From Kineosporiaceae bacterium (GTDB taxonomy: Bacteria; Actinomycetota; Actinomycetes; Actinomycetales; Kineosporiaceae), in the NCBI GenBank assembly GCA_016713225.1, contig JADJPO010000001.1:744001-808000 (forward strand): a stretch of DNA of 64,000 bases, in the 5' to 3' direction. The position numbers and the translations under genes were made by a program. The notes beneath the pieces were generated by a model, which saw nothing but the letters and a program-made list of their open reading frames with translations, had not been told where the DNA came from and ran no database searches. Each line of letters opens with the position of its first letter. Position 1 is the stretch's first letter. Of the stretch, positions 17,109-26,110 are shown piece after piece.

Positions 17109-17996
17109 GTGGGAGATCGGTACGAGGTCATCCTCGTCACCTATCAGAGCCGGCCATTGGCCGAGGCTCTGCTCTCACGGCTCCCGGCTGACGTCCCGGT
17201 GGCCCTCGTCGACAACGCGCAGGGCGCCGATGGGATGGCCGAGCTGGCCGACGATCGTCCGCATGCGCGCTATCTGCCCGGACCCGGGCAGGGGTTCGCC
17301 AAGGCAGCCAACCTCGGGGCACGGACCTCCACCGCCGACTACCTGATCTTCGTCAACCCCGACAGTGGCCCGACCCTGGCGCAGCTCGAGACGATGGTCG
17401 AGGATCTCGAGGCGGATCCGCTGCTGGCCGCGGTCGGGGCCACCACGGTGCTGCCGGACGGGCGGGTCGAGCTCGGCGTGGGTGGCTGGGAGCCGACCAC
17501 GATGCGGTGCCTGGTGCATGCGCTCGGGCTGCACCGGATCTTCCCCCGGGCCGGGGTCTACGCCCGCCCGGTGCCCGGCAAGCCACTGCAGTTGGAATGG
17601 CTCAGCGGAGCCTGCCTCGCGGTCCCGCGGGAGGATTTCCTGTCGCTCGGCGGTTTCGACGAGCGATTTTTCGTCTACAACGAGGACATGGCCTTCGGAC
17701 GCCGCGCGCGCGAGGCGGGACGCACGCTGCGCCTGCGCACGGACATCCTCGTTCCCCACCTCGGCGGCGGCTCGGGCGAGGCCAAGACCCGCATGTTCCA
17801 GATGCGCGGCGCCTCGATGATCAAGTACGTGGCTGACCAGAACAGCCCGCTCGCCACCTCACTGATGCGCATCTCGCTCACCGTGGCCACGACCCTGCGC
17901 CTGATCCAGGCCCGGCTCGAGGGCCGCAAGGACCTGGCGCGAGCGCACGCCGCGTACCTGCGCGGGATGTGGCGCGGCGAGCCGGACATGTCGTGA
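17109..17996 (+). CDS. Family 2 glycosyltransferase (rhamnosyltransferase-like)
   Basis: Cytoplasmic GT-A glycosyltransferase of 295 aa: YEVILVTYQSRPLAEALL nucleotide-binding start, NPDSGP in the DxD position, the EWLSGACLAVPRE acceptor region and GGFDERFFVYNEDMAFGRRA, the pattern of WbbL-type rhamnosyltransferases. GTG 17109 is chosen because GGGAGAG precedes it and the fold starts at once; an ATG at 17031 would add 26 residues with no recognisable homology. First gene of the exopolysaccharide locus, overlapping the next by GTGA. Confidence 0.85.
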   Translation: MGDRYEVILVTYQSRPLAEALLSRLPADVPVALVDNAQGADGMAELADDRPHARYLPGPGQGFAKAANLGARTSTADYLIFVNPDSGPTLAQLETMVEDLEADPLLAAVGATTVLPDGRVELGVGGWEPTTMRCLVHALGLHRIFPRAGVYARPVPGKPLQLEWLSGACLAVPREDFLSLGGFDERFFVYNEDMAFGRRAREAGRTLRLRTDILVPHLGGGSGEAKTRMFQMRGASMIKYVADQNSPLATSLMRISLTVATTLRLIQARLEGRKDLARAHAAYLRGMWRGEPDMS

Positions 17997-19168
17997 CGTT
18001 CACCGCCCACGACTCCGACGCCCACCCGGACCCCCACGCTGCCCCGGAGGTCTTCCGCTACCGCAGTGGCCCGTCACGCGGCGTCCTGATCGGACTGGTT
18101 GCCGCGCTCGTTCTGGTGCTGGGGCTGGGAGCGGGCGGTGCCTTCTACTGGACCCGGCTGCGCACCCCACCGATCCAGGCCGTCCCCACGGCGACCCCGA
18201 GCGCCGTCACCGGGTGGTCGAGCGGGGTCTGGACCGGTGGCACGTGGGGGGCGAAACGGGTCGCGGCCTTTGCCGGCTGGCGTGGATCGCCGGCCGACAC
18301 CGCGGTGACCTACCCGGCCTACGGCACCTGGCAGGAGCTCGCCGAGAAGTCGGAATGGCACGTCAGTGTGTTCGACGGTTTCGCAGGCACCCTGGTCTAC
18401 GGCCTGCCGCTGCTGCCCAAGGACGCCGCGCCCGGGGCGTTGGCCGAGGTGGCCGCGGGCCGACACGACTCGGCGTTCACCGCCGTCGCCGCCACGCTGG
18501 CCCGCCACCAACGGTCGAAGTCCGTGATCCGGGTGGGTCTGGAGGCCAACGGCGACTGGTTCCCCTGGGGGGCAGGCAAGCCGGAGAACACCCCCGAGTT
18601 GTTCAAGGCCGCCTTCCGTCGGGTGGCGACCCTGATGAAGGCCAAGCTGCCCGGGTGCACGATCGTGTTCGACATCAGTGCCGGTGCCGCCATCCACGGT
18701 CAGACCGACCGGCTCGACCCCCTCACCAAGCTCTACCCCGGTGACGACGTGGTGGACGTGATCGGGGTCGACCACTACGACCACTACCAACTCGTCGCCC
18801 CCACGCAGCAGCGCTTCGACCGGGCACTGAAGCCGGCCAAGGCCGCCGGTCTGCAGGACACCCTCGACTTCGCCCGCGCCCACCGCAAGCGCTTCGCGGT
18901 GCCCGAGTGGGGTCTGACCTCGACCGCCAAGCGCGGTGGCGGCGACAACGACTTCTTCATCTACGCCATGTACTCGTGGTTCGCCGCGAACTCGGCCGAC
19001 CTGGCGTTCGAGAACTACTTCAACGAGCCCGAGGCCTACATCGGGTCCTCGATCTGGGACCAGGTGCAGAACCCGAGAGCAGCGGCCGAGTACCGAGCGC
19101 TGTGGGGTGCCCGGCCACGCCCGAAGGCGGCCCTCACGCCGTCGGGCTCGCCGAGCGCCGCGGGCTGA
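17993..19168 (+). CDS. Membrane-anchored glycoside hydrolase (GH26/beta-mannanase-like)
   Basis: Protein of 391 aa. Cytoplasmic start, membrane segment at 31-53, then a TIM-barrel-like hydrolase with RVGLEANGDWFPWG and a candidate nucleophile Glu in FAVPEWGL, features of clan GH-A proteins annotated as beta-mannanase or GH26-like. A secreted paralogue lies at 24802. Such enzymes in polysaccharide loci usually trim or release polymer at the cell surface. GTG start overlaps the previous stop (GTGA). The 3' end overlaps the convergent glycosyltransferase gene by 35 bp. Confidence 0.8.
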   Translation: MTFTAHDSDAHPDPHAAPEVFRYRSGPSRGVLIGLVAALVLVLGLGAGGAFYWTRLRTPPIQAVPTATPSAVTGWSSGVWTGGTWGAKRVAAFAGWRGSPADTAVTYPAYGTWQELAEKSEWHVSVFDGFAGTLVYGLPLLPKDAAPGALAEVAAGRHDSAFTAVAATLARHQRSKSVIRVGLEANGDWFPWGAGKPENTPELFKAAFRRVATLMKAKLPGCTIVFDISAGAAIHGQTDRLDPLTKLYPGDDVVDVIGVDHYDHYQLVAPTQQRFDRALKPAKAAGLQDTLDFARAHRKRFAVPEWGLTSTAKRGGGDNDFFIYAMYSWFAANSADLAFENYFNEPEAYIGSSIWDQVQNPRAAAEYRALWGARPRPKAALTPSGSPSAAG

Positions 19169-20354
19169 GCAGGTCCCCGATCCGGGCCAGGTTGGTCGGG
19201 GCGTCGAGCAACTCCCGCAGGTGGCGGCGTCCCGATCGGGCCAGTCGCCCGGCCAGGGTCGGGTCGTCCACCAGTCGCAGGACGGCGGCCGCGAACTCCT
19301 GCGGATCGTCGTGCACCTCGAGATCGACGCCCGCCTCGAGCGGCAGCCCCGCGGTGGCCAGGGAGGTGCTCACCAGGGGCAGCCCGGCGTCCAGGTAGTC
19401 GATCAACTTGATGTTCACCCCCGAGCCGGAGACCACCGGGTTGAGCGCCACGGAGGTGCGGTTCAGGTACGGGGTCAGATCGGGCACGTCGGCGAACAGC
19501 TCGACCCGCTCGGTCGCCGCCAGCCGTTGCCGCAGGGCCGGTGAGGGGCCGCGGCCGACGACGTCCAGCACCACCCGGGGGTGCTTCGCCAGGATGATCG
19601 GCCAGACCCGGCTCAGCAGCCAGTCGATGGCCCCGGTGTTGGTCGCCGTGTCCAGGCTGCCCAGGAACAGCAGCCGCGGCTCGGTGGCGGACGGCGTGCG
19701 TGCGGGGGGTGGGGCGTCGTCCCTGGCGTCCAGGCCGAGGGCGAACGGTGGCACGTGGACGACGTGGCGCGCCCCGGTGCCCGCGCGCCAGCGGGCATCG
19801 GCCAACGAGATGTCCGCCACGCCGTCGAGCCAGTCCGCCTGGTTCAGCCGCTGTTCGTGCCGGGCGATCCGCATCGCCTCCCAGCGCATCACCCAGCCGC
19901 GTGGTCCGGGGGTCTGCTCGGCCACCCGGCGGCTGTAGACGCTCTCGCGGTTGTGCTGGCGCAGCACGGCCGGCAGATCGAGCCCGCGGGCCAGGGCCTC
20001 GCCCAGATCGGCCGCCTTGAACGAGAAGACCACGATGCCGGTGGCGTCCGGCGCGAGGTCGCGGGCCCGGGCTACCAGCCAGGACGGCGCCGGGCGGGAG
20101 GCGACCACGTAGGGCTTGGTGGGGTGGGCCAGCCAGAGCGGGCTGGTTCGGCGGGGAGTCGACAGGATCGGCACGCCGGGCAGCAGCCGGTTGTAGTCTG
20201 ACAACTCAACCGTGTCACCGTCGGGGAGCACCACCAGGGCGAGCAAGCCCTCCCGCGCGGCGGCGCGGACGAAACCGAGGTGCTCCTGCTCGCCGCCGTC
20301 CGTGGCAGGCAGGAACGGCGAGTCGGCAACCATGATCCAGCGCTGACCTTGCAC
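19134..20354 (-). CDS. Family 4-type glycosyltransferase (GT-B)
   Basis: Protein of 406 aa with GT-B layout: N-terminal RWIMVADSPFLPATDGGEQEH, then the C-terminal Rossmann half PRLLFLGSLDTATNTGAIDWL, and PVVSGSGVNIKLIDYLDAGLPLVST, the nucleotide-sugar site region of GT4 enzymes. GTG 20354 is preferred because the first beta strand (RWIMVAD) needs it and AGGGTGG precedes; ATG 20333 would cut that strand. Transcribed against the rest of the operon, alone, within the exopolysaccharide locus. Sugar unknown. Confidence 0.82.
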   Translation of the reverse strand: MQGQRWIMVADSPFLPATDGGEQEHLGFVRAAAREGLLALVVLPDGDTVELSDYNRLLPGVPILSTPRRTSPLWLAHPTKPYVVASRPAPSWLVARARDLAPDATGIVVFSFKAADLGEALARGLDLPAVLRQHNRESVYSRRVAEQTPGPRGWVMRWEAMRIARHEQRLNQADWLDGVADISLADARWRAGTGARHVVHVPPFALGLDARDDAPPPARTPSATEPRLLFLGSLDTATNTGAIDWLLSRVWPIILAKHPRVVLDVVGRGPSPALRQRLAATERVELFADVPDLTPYLNRTSVALNPVVSGSGVNIKLIDYLDAGLPLVSTSLATAGLPLEAGVDLEVHDDPQEFAAAVLRLVDDPTLAGRLARSGRRHLRELLDAPTNLARIGDLLSPRRSASPTA

Positions 20355-20451
20355 GCCACCCTGTCCGTTCGTAGTGCCCCCGCACGTGAGTGCGGCTCGT
20401 ACTGCCCGACCACGAGGGTCGTGATCAGCCCTCGTCAGTGAGGCTCCTAGT

Positions 20452-21777
20452 ATGTCGGCTATGACCCCGCCGGATGAGGATCGCGCCCTGAGCGTCCACA
20501 ACGGGCCGAAAATGCCCGGTGCCGGACCACCCACGGGCTCGACCCCGCTGCCCGCCGAGCCGCTGCCGGCCGAGAACCGCCGGCTGCCGAAGGCCGCCGC
20601 CCGTCCGGCGCCCGTGCTGGCGCTGCTGCGGGCGCGCTGGCCCTGGTTGGTGGTCGCCGCTCTGGTCGGCACCCTGGGCGGCCTGCTGCTGGGGGCAAAT
20701 CAGACGTACCAGGCCACCGCCGTGCTGCGGGTGACCGGGGTCGGCGACCCGTTGCGGCTCAAGCAGGTCGGCCAGACCAACGAGGACGTCGCGGTGTCGC
20801 CACCGGTGATCGCCGCGGCGGCCACCGACCCCGACATCAAGGGCGTCGCGCCCGAAGACCTCGCCAAGCGGATCAAAGCGGTCTGGAAACTCGACACCGA
20901 CCTGATCGAGATCACGGTCTCGAACACCTCGGGCCGACAGGCGGTCAAGGAGGCCAATGCGGTCTTGCGCGCCGTCATCAAGAAGGCCCAGACCGACAGT
21001 GAGCTGTTGAACCGCCAGGCGACCGAGCGCATCGGCAAGGAGATGGACAGCCCCCTGACGGGTCCCGCCGCCGCCGGCGAGCCCGATCGCCGGTCCGAGC
21101 TCGCCAAGGGCCTGGGTCAAGCGCTGACGGACAACGTCCTGTCCTCGTTGGCCGTGACCGCCGGCAGCAATGCGACCTCGTTCCTGCCGGCCGGCGCCTC
21201 GGGCCCGGTGGCCGCAGGCCTGGGTGGCGTCGGTGGCCTGTTGCTCGGTGGCCTGGCGGCCCTGGCCGTGGGTGCCGGACGACGCCGGGTGCGGACGCCG
21301 TCCGAGCTGCGGGCACTGGCCCCGGAGCTGACGTTGCGGGCCACCACCCAGGCCGGTGAGGTCGCGGGCCGGCTGCTCGAGTCGGGTCACTCGACGCTCG
21401 TCGTCCTCTCGCTGCCCTCCACGCCGTCCTCGGCGTCCCGGTTCGCGGCGGCGGTGGCCAACCACCTGCGTACCCACGGGTCGAGCGTGACCCTGGTGAA
21501 CGCGATCGCGCTGGAGTCGGGCGACTCCTCGATGGCCCTGCCGGACGAGGTGTGGGTGCTGCGCCGTGACATCCGCCAGGACGTCAAGGCCTACTTCTCC
21601 ACCGACGTGCTGGTGGTGGCCTGTACCGCCGAGCCCGAGGCGGTCGGCCTGATCTCGGGGCAGTCCGACCTGATGGCCGTGGTCGTGGCCAAGGAGGGCC
21701 GCTCCACCCTGCAGCAGGTCTGGGACACGGTGGCTGCCGTCGAGTCGGCCGAGCCGATTGTCGTGCTGGCTCCGTGA
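20452..21777 (+). CDS. Wzz-like polysaccharide co-polymerase / chain-length determinant
   Basis: Protein of 441 aa with the classic two-membrane-segment layout: about 62-82 (WPWLVVAALVGTLGGLLLG), then a periplasm-side region of about 170 residues with coiled helices (RQAVKEANAVLRAVIKKAQTD), then a second segment (VAAGLGGVGGLLLGGLAALAVG). The cytoplasmic tail has a degenerate nucleotide-kinase-like fold without a Walker A, so it is probably not an active tyrosine kinase. It should set polymer length together with the Wzy-like protein that overlaps it by GTGA. Confidence 0.82.
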   Translation: MSAMTPPDEDRALSVHNGPKMPGAGPPTGSTPLPAEPLPAENRRLPKAAARPAPVLALLRARWPWLVVAALVGTLGGLLLGANQTYQATAVLRVTGVGDPLRLKQVGQTNEDVAVSPPVIAAAATDPDIKGVAPEDLAKRIKAVWKLDTDLIEITVSNTSGRQAVKEANAVLRAVIKKAQTDSELLNRQATERIGKEMDSPLTGPAAAGEPDRRSELAKGLGQALTDNVLSSLAVTAGSNATSFLPAGASGPVAAGLGGVGGLLLGGLAALAVGAGRRRVRTPSELRALAPELTLRATTQAGEVAGRLLESGHSTLVVLSLPSTPSSASRFAAAVANHLRTHGSSVTLVNAIALESGDSSMALPDEVWVLRRDIRQDVKAYFSTDVLVVACTAEPEAVGLISGQSDLMAVVVAKEGRSTLQQVWDTVAAVESAEPIVVLAP

Positions 21778-23243
21778 CCTCGGTCGTCGCGGCCCCACCG
21801 TCGGCGGAGGTGGCGGTGATCCGGCCTCGCCGGGTCACCATGCTGCACCCGTGGCGTGGCCCGGCCCCTGATCCGCAGGCCGATCCCCTCGGCGCGCGGA
21901 CGCTGCAACAGGCCACCGTGCGGTACATGGTGGGCCTGTTCGCGGCGATGGTGCTGTTGCAGCGGTTCTCGTCGATCGTGATCTCCGACGTGTCCATCCT
22001 GGTGGTGCTCGTGCCGGCCTGGGCGGGCTGGGGGCTGCTGCGGGGTCTGCTCGTCGTGGACCGGACCCGGTTGCTGCTCTGGATGGCGGCGACCGGCGCG
22101 GCTGCCCTGGTGGTGCCGGCGCAACAGCGGTTCGTCGCCGAGCCGCTGATCAGCATCACGGCTTGGGCGCTGTTGTTCGTGGTGTGGCTGCCGGCGGTGG
22201 CCGTGCTCAAGGACCGGCGACGCGAGACCTACGTGATGATGCTGCGCTGGATGGCCCGGATCGCCACCGCCCTGGCAGCCCTGTGTCTGGTCTTCATCGC
22301 CACCCAGTTGGTCGGCATCCCGTATCAGGACTACCTGGCCGAGGCGTTGCCCCCCCGGCTACTGATGCAGAACTTCGTCATCACCTACCCGATCGTCTAC
22401 GGCTCCAACCTGTTCCGGGCCAATGCCTGGATCGGCCTGGAGCCCTCGTTCGTCTCGATGCAGCTCGGTCTCGGGCTGGTGGCCGGCTTCTTGTCCGGCG
22501 CCCGGCTGCGCACGCTGATCGTCATCGGCGGTGGTCTGGTGGCGGCGACCGCCGGGTCGGGGTTCGCCATCGCGGCCGTGGCGTTCGTGGTGATGCTCGG
22601 TTACCCGGTGCGGAACAACCTGGTGAAGTACCTGCCGTTGGCCGTCGGCGGCGTGATCGCCCTGGTGGCCACGCCCTTCGGGCAGTCGATCCTGAGCCGA
22701 TTGACCGAGGCCGGTGAAGAGCAGTCCTCGACCAGCCTGCGCGGAATCCTGCCCTACTCCTACACCTGGCCGCGCTGGGTCTACGACCCGATGGCGGTGG
22801 TGTTCGGCCGTGGCCCGGGATCGTCGCAGAAGGTGGTGCTGGATTCCGGGATCATGGGCCTGCTCACCCCCAGCCCGGTGAAGATCTTCTTCGAGTACGG
22901 CGTCATCGTCGGCCTGGTGATCGCGGCGTGCATCCTGTTCACCTACGTGGGCGGACCCAGCCGTTCGTTGTCGGTAACCATGCTGGTCTCGCTGTGGATG
23001 CTCCAGCCCGGCACCACCACGATGATCGCCGTGTTGCCGTTGTTCATCACCACGACCTGGTGGGCACCCCGCTTCGAACCGGTGCTGGAGAGCGACAGCG
23101 AGACGTTCGCCACCGCGCGCGGTTGGCTGGAACGTGCCGGGCGGTGGCGACCGGGTCAGAGCATGCAGACCTGGCGCGTCGGACGACGTCGCGTCCGACC
23201 CGTCGACCCCGCTCCCCTCGACCACCGAGGAACCAGGTCGTGA
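21774..23243 (+). CDS. O-antigen ligase/Wzy-like polysaccharide polymerase
   Basis: Integral membrane protein of 489 aa with about ten hydrophobic helices and a large outside loop in the second half (SRLTEAGEEQSSTSLRGI), the usual shape of Wzy/WaaL-type proteins. It should polymerise lipid-linked repeat units on the outer face of the membrane. The start is GTG, overlapping the co-polymerase stop; the end overlaps the next glycosyltransferase in the same way, giving a tight Wzz-Wzy-GT unit. Sequence of this family is poorly conserved, so the call rests on topology and context. Confidence 0.75.
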   Translation: MTSVVAAPPSAEVAVIRPRRVTMLHPWRGPAPDPQADPLGARTLQQATVRYMVGLFAAMVLLQRFSSIVISDVSILVVLVPAWAGWGLLRGLLVVDRTRLLLWMAATGAAALVVPAQQRFVAEPLISITAWALLFVVWLPAVAVLKDRRRETYVMMLRWMARIATALAALCLVFIATQLVGIPYQDYLAEALPPRLLMQNFVITYPIVYGSNLFRANAWIGLEPSFVSMQLGLGLVAGFLSGARLRTLIVIGGGLVAATAGSGFAIAAVAFVVMLGYPVRNNLVKYLPLAVGGVIALVATPFGQSILSRLTEAGEEQSSTSLRGILPYSYTWPRWVYDPMAVVFGRGPGSSQKVVLDSGIMGLLTPSPVKIFFEYGVIVGLVIAACILFTYVGGPSRSLSVTMLVSLWMLQPGTTTMIAVLPLFITTTWWAPRFEPVLESDSETFATARGWLERAGRWRPGQSMQTWRVGRRRVRPVDPAPLDHRGTRS

Positions 23244-24487
23244 CCGCGATCAGCGTCGTGATGCCGGTGCTCAACGAGGAGCGCAGCGTCGACGGGGCGA
23301 TTCGTTCGGTGCTGACCCAGACCTTCACCGATCTCGAGCTGCTGGTGCTCGACGGCGACTCCACCGACGGCACCGCGGCCATCGTGCACCAGATCGCCGA
23401 GGTCGACCCCCGGGTGCGATTGGTGCGCAACCCGCAGCGCACCATCCCCAGCGCGCTCAACATCGCGCTCGCGCAGGCGCAGGGGCGCTACATCGCCCGC
23501 GTGGACGGGCATGCTGCGGTCAGCGAGACCTACCTGGAGCGCGGGGCCGCGACGTTGGACGCGGATCCCCAGGTCGCGGCCGTGGGCGGCAAGCGGATCG
23601 GGGTGGCCCGCACATCGGCCGGCGTGGCAGTGGCCACCGCCTTGTCGAGCAAGTTCGGGGTGGGTGACTCGATCAACCACTACGCGACCGAACCGCAGGA
23701 CACCGATCACGCCTCATTCGGCGTGTTCCGGGTGTCGGTGCTGCGCCCGCTCGGTGGCTGGGACGAGAACCTCCTGGTCAACGAGGACGTCGACCTCGAT
23801 CACCGAATCCTGGCCCAGGGGCACCGGATCCGGTTCGACCCGGACATGTGCATCTACTGGCACGTGCGCGAATCCGTGCCCGCGCTCGCCCGGCAGTACC
23901 GCCGCTACGGCCGGGGCAAGGCGGCGATGGTGCTGAAGAACGGGTTGGGCGCCGTCCGGATTCGCCATCTGGCCCCACCCGCCCTGGTGGTGGCCCTGGC
24001 CCTGGCCGTGGTGTGCGCCGTGCTCGGCTGGTGGCCCCTGGCCGTGCTGCTGTCGCTGCCCTACGCCCTGGCGCTGATCGCCGCCGGTGTGCTCACGCTG
24101 CGCTCGGACATCCGCATCGAGCCGCCACCGGACACCCGGTCGGGCGGCGTCCGGACGGGTGATCCGACGGCGGCTGATCTCGGTTCCCGAGGCATCTCCG
24201 GGCCGGGCCCGAGCGCCGGACGCCGTGCCGGGCTGCCCCGGCTGCTGGGAGCGTTCATGGCCATGCACCTGGGGTGGGGGCTGGGCTTCCTCGAGGGCGC
24301 GTTGTTCCGGCTCCGGCCGGCGACCGCCAGTGCCCGGGTGCCCAGCCGAAAGACCCCGCAGGCGTCGTCCGCCTCGTCTGTGGCGTCGCCGGACGGTGAC
24401 GCAGCCGCATCGGTCCGGCCGTCGAACCTGCAGGCCAGCGACCCGGATGCGGCCGATCAGGGTGGGCGGACGCCGTCCGGTCGATGA
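23240..24487 (+). CDS. Membrane family 2 glycosyltransferase (ExoA-like)
   Basis: Protein of 415 aa. GT-A domain at 1-245: ISVVMPVLNEERSVDGAI, LDGDSTDGTAAI, ARVDGHAAVSETYLE with the DxD-like D-G-H, and NEDVDLDHRIL. Two or three membrane helices follow at about 250-290, with a last segment near 335-355 and a disordered Ser/Ala-rich tail. The order matches ExoA-type succinoglycan glucosyltransferases. GTG start in a GTGA overlap with the polymerase gene. Confidence 0.85.
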   Translation: MTAISVVMPVLNEERSVDGAIRSVLTQTFTDLELLVLDGDSTDGTAAIVHQIAEVDPRVRLVRNPQRTIPSALNIALAQAQGRYIARVDGHAAVSETYLERGAATLDADPQVAAVGGKRIGVARTSAGVAVATALSSKFGVGDSINHYATEPQDTDHASFGVFRVSVLRPLGGWDENLLVNEDVDLDHRILAQGHRIRFDPDMCIYWHVRESVPALARQYRRYGRGKAAMVLKNGLGAVRIRHLAPPALVVALALAVVCAVLGWWPLAVLLSLPYALALIAAGVLTLRSDIRIEPPPDTRSGGVRTGDPTAADLGSRGISGPGPSAGRRAGLPRLLGAFMAMHLGWGLGFLEGALFRLRPATASARVPSRKTPQASSASSVASPDGDAAASVRPSNLQASDPDAADQGGRTPSGR

Positions 24488-24689
24488 TCGGCACGGGCAC
24501 TGTGGTGCACCATGCCTGCTCAGGTCCGAGACGCCGTCGCACCTGTCGTCCGGTGGCAGGACGACGGTAGGCCTCCGGGTCGCCATGACCCGAACGGACG
24601 CCGGCCCCGGGCCGGGTCGGACCATGCCCCCCGGGTGATCACCGGGTTGTCGCGGCGGCGTCCGAACACCCCCTGCGGGCGGGTTCACG

Positions 24690-24775
24690 CTCTGTGGAGG
24701 AGGCCCTGGCACCCGGGGTGAATCCCGGGCGGCTCCCTTCAGCCGGTGCCTCGAACCCGCCGAACCCCATCACGT
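24690..24775 (+). promoter_or_regulatory. Possible divergent c-di-AMP (ydaO-type) riboswitch in the leader of a secreted glycosidase gene
   Basis: The leader carries GGGGTGAATCC (24715-24725) and, 26 nt later, CGAACCCG (24752-24759). Both resemble highly conserved blocks of ydaO c-di-AMP riboswitches, which in actinomycetes often control cell-wall or surface hydrolases. The AGGG block and the GACAGCT-ACC end are not clear, so this is tentative and needs a covariance-model search. The rest of the 24488-24801 gap has GC-rich hairpins (CCGGCCCCGGGCCGG, 24602-24616) that may terminate the upstream operon. Confidence 0.3.
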
Positions 24776-24801
24776 CGATTCGTCGCCTGATGGGGGTCAC
24801 G

Positions 24802-25935
24802 ATGAGTATCACCGTCCCACCCACCCGTACTCGCTTACGCCGCCTGGCCGTGAGCAGCGCCCTGGCCGCCAGTCTGGCGGCCGGTATCGCCGCCGGGCCC
24901 GCCCGGGCCGAGTCGTTGGCCGCTCCGCGTCTGGCGGCGGCACCCGCGGCCCTCGCCGCCGCACCGGCTGCAGCACCCGCCGCCGCCACGGCCGCCACGG
25001 CTGCGGTCGGTCGCAAGGCGCTGACCATGTACGGCAAGCCCCGCTCCGGGATGCTCTGGCACAGCGGCATCTGGACCGGCAACGGCATGTCCGCCGCCCG
25101 CACCCTGGCGGCCGAGAGTTGGGCGGGGCGGCGGTTCGACTTCACGACCGTCTACCCGAGCTACGGCACCTGGGCCGAGATGGCCGACAGCAGCTGGATC
25201 ACCCGAGAGATGGCGGGCTGGAACGGCCGGCTGGTGGTGGGCCTGCCCTTGCTGCCCAACAACCGCAAGGGGCAGTGGGCGGATGTGACCTCGGGCAGGT
25301 ACGACTACGTCTTCCGCCAGATCGCCCGTGACCTGAAGGCCGGGGGCCGCGGCGACGCGGCGATCCGCGTCGGCCTGGAGGCGAACGGCGACTGGTTCGC
25401 CTGGGGGGCCACGTACGCCACGGCTCCCAAGTTCCGCGCCGCATTCCAGCGCGTGGTGACCATCATGAACCGCGAGTCGCCGGGGTTGACCTTCTGGTTC
25501 GACACCTCGTCCGGGTTCGGGCTGCCGGGTCAGAAGACCCGGCTGGACGCTCTGAGCGTGCTCTACCCGGGTGACCGGTACGTGGACGGGATCTCGATGG
25601 ACCACTACGACTTCTGGGAGCTCAAGGCCAACAACTCGTTGACGTTCTCGCGGGCGATGAAGCCCGTCAAGGGTCCGGGGCTCGGGGACGCCGTGGCCTT
25701 CGCCCGGTTGCACAAGAAGGGCTTTGCGGTGCCCGAGTGGGGCGTGCACGGTGCCTCGTTCGGCGGTGGGGACAACCCGTACTTCGTCGTGAAGATGCAC
25801 CAGTTCTTCTATGCGAACCGGGACGTGCTGGTCTACGAGTGCTACTTCAACGAGCCGATGTCCTACATCAAGAACTCGCTGTTCTCGCCGGTGCAGATGC
25901 CGAAGTCGGCGGCGGTCTACAAGCGCTGGTTCTGA
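24802..25935 (+). CDS. Secreted glycoside hydrolase (GH26/beta-mannanase-like), paralogue of 17993-19168
   Basis: Protein of 377 aa with a signal peptide (RRLAVSSALAASLAAGIAAGPARA), an Ala/Pro linker and a hydrolase domain. The domain shares RVGLEANGDWFAWG, the SMDHYDFWEL barrel region and the candidate nucleophile Glu in FAVPEWGVHG with the membrane-anchored paralogue. ATG 24802 is followed directly by the basic part of the signal peptide; ATG 24790 would add four residues. The two enzymes bracket the polymerase genes, so one probably works at the membrane and one in the matrix. Polymer target unknown. Confidence 0.82.
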   Translation: MSITVPPTRTRLRRLAVSSALAASLAAGIAAGPARAESLAAPRLAAAPAALAAAPAAAPAAATAATAAVGRKALTMYGKPRSGMLWHSGIWTGNGMSAARTLAAESWAGRRFDFTTVYPSYGTWAEMADSSWITREMAGWNGRLVVGLPLLPNNRKGQWADVTSGRYDYVFRQIARDLKAGGRGDAAIRVGLEANGDWFAWGATYATAPKFRAAFQRVVTIMNRESPGLTFWFDTSSGFGLPGQKTRLDALSVLYPGDRYVDGISMDHYDFWELKANNSLTFSRAMKPVKGPGLGDAVAFARLHKKGFAVPEWGVHGASFGGGDNPYFVVKMHQFFYANRDVLVYECYFNEPMSYIKNSLFSPVQMPKSAAVYKRWF

Positions 25936-25980
25936 CGGCCCCAACCGGGTGCCCACCGCGGCGTCACATCGCGGCAGGCA

Positions 25981-26091
25981 TGATCACGTTGAAGATCACG
26001 TTGAGGGTTTCCGACGCGTTGCCGCAGACGAAACCCTCACCGTGATCTTCGATCTGACACGCAACCCTCACCGTGATCTTCAACGTGATCA
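25981..26091. repeat. Inverted repeat between convergent genes (TGATCACGTTGAAGATCACG family)
   Basis: The arm at 25981-26011 and its complement at 26061-26091 match at 29 of 31 positions. A shorter third copy of the complement lies at 26030-26050. The block fills the 175-bp gap between the glycosidase and the dehydrogenase gene and could act as a bidirectional terminator. Confidence 0.8.
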
Positions 26092-26110
26092 CTGGGGGCG
26101 AGGGGCGGCC

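Noticed and set aside
20452..21777. Wzz-like protein considered as a full tyrosine kinase.
   Set aside because: The cytoplasmic half lacks a Walker A motif and tyrosine cluster.
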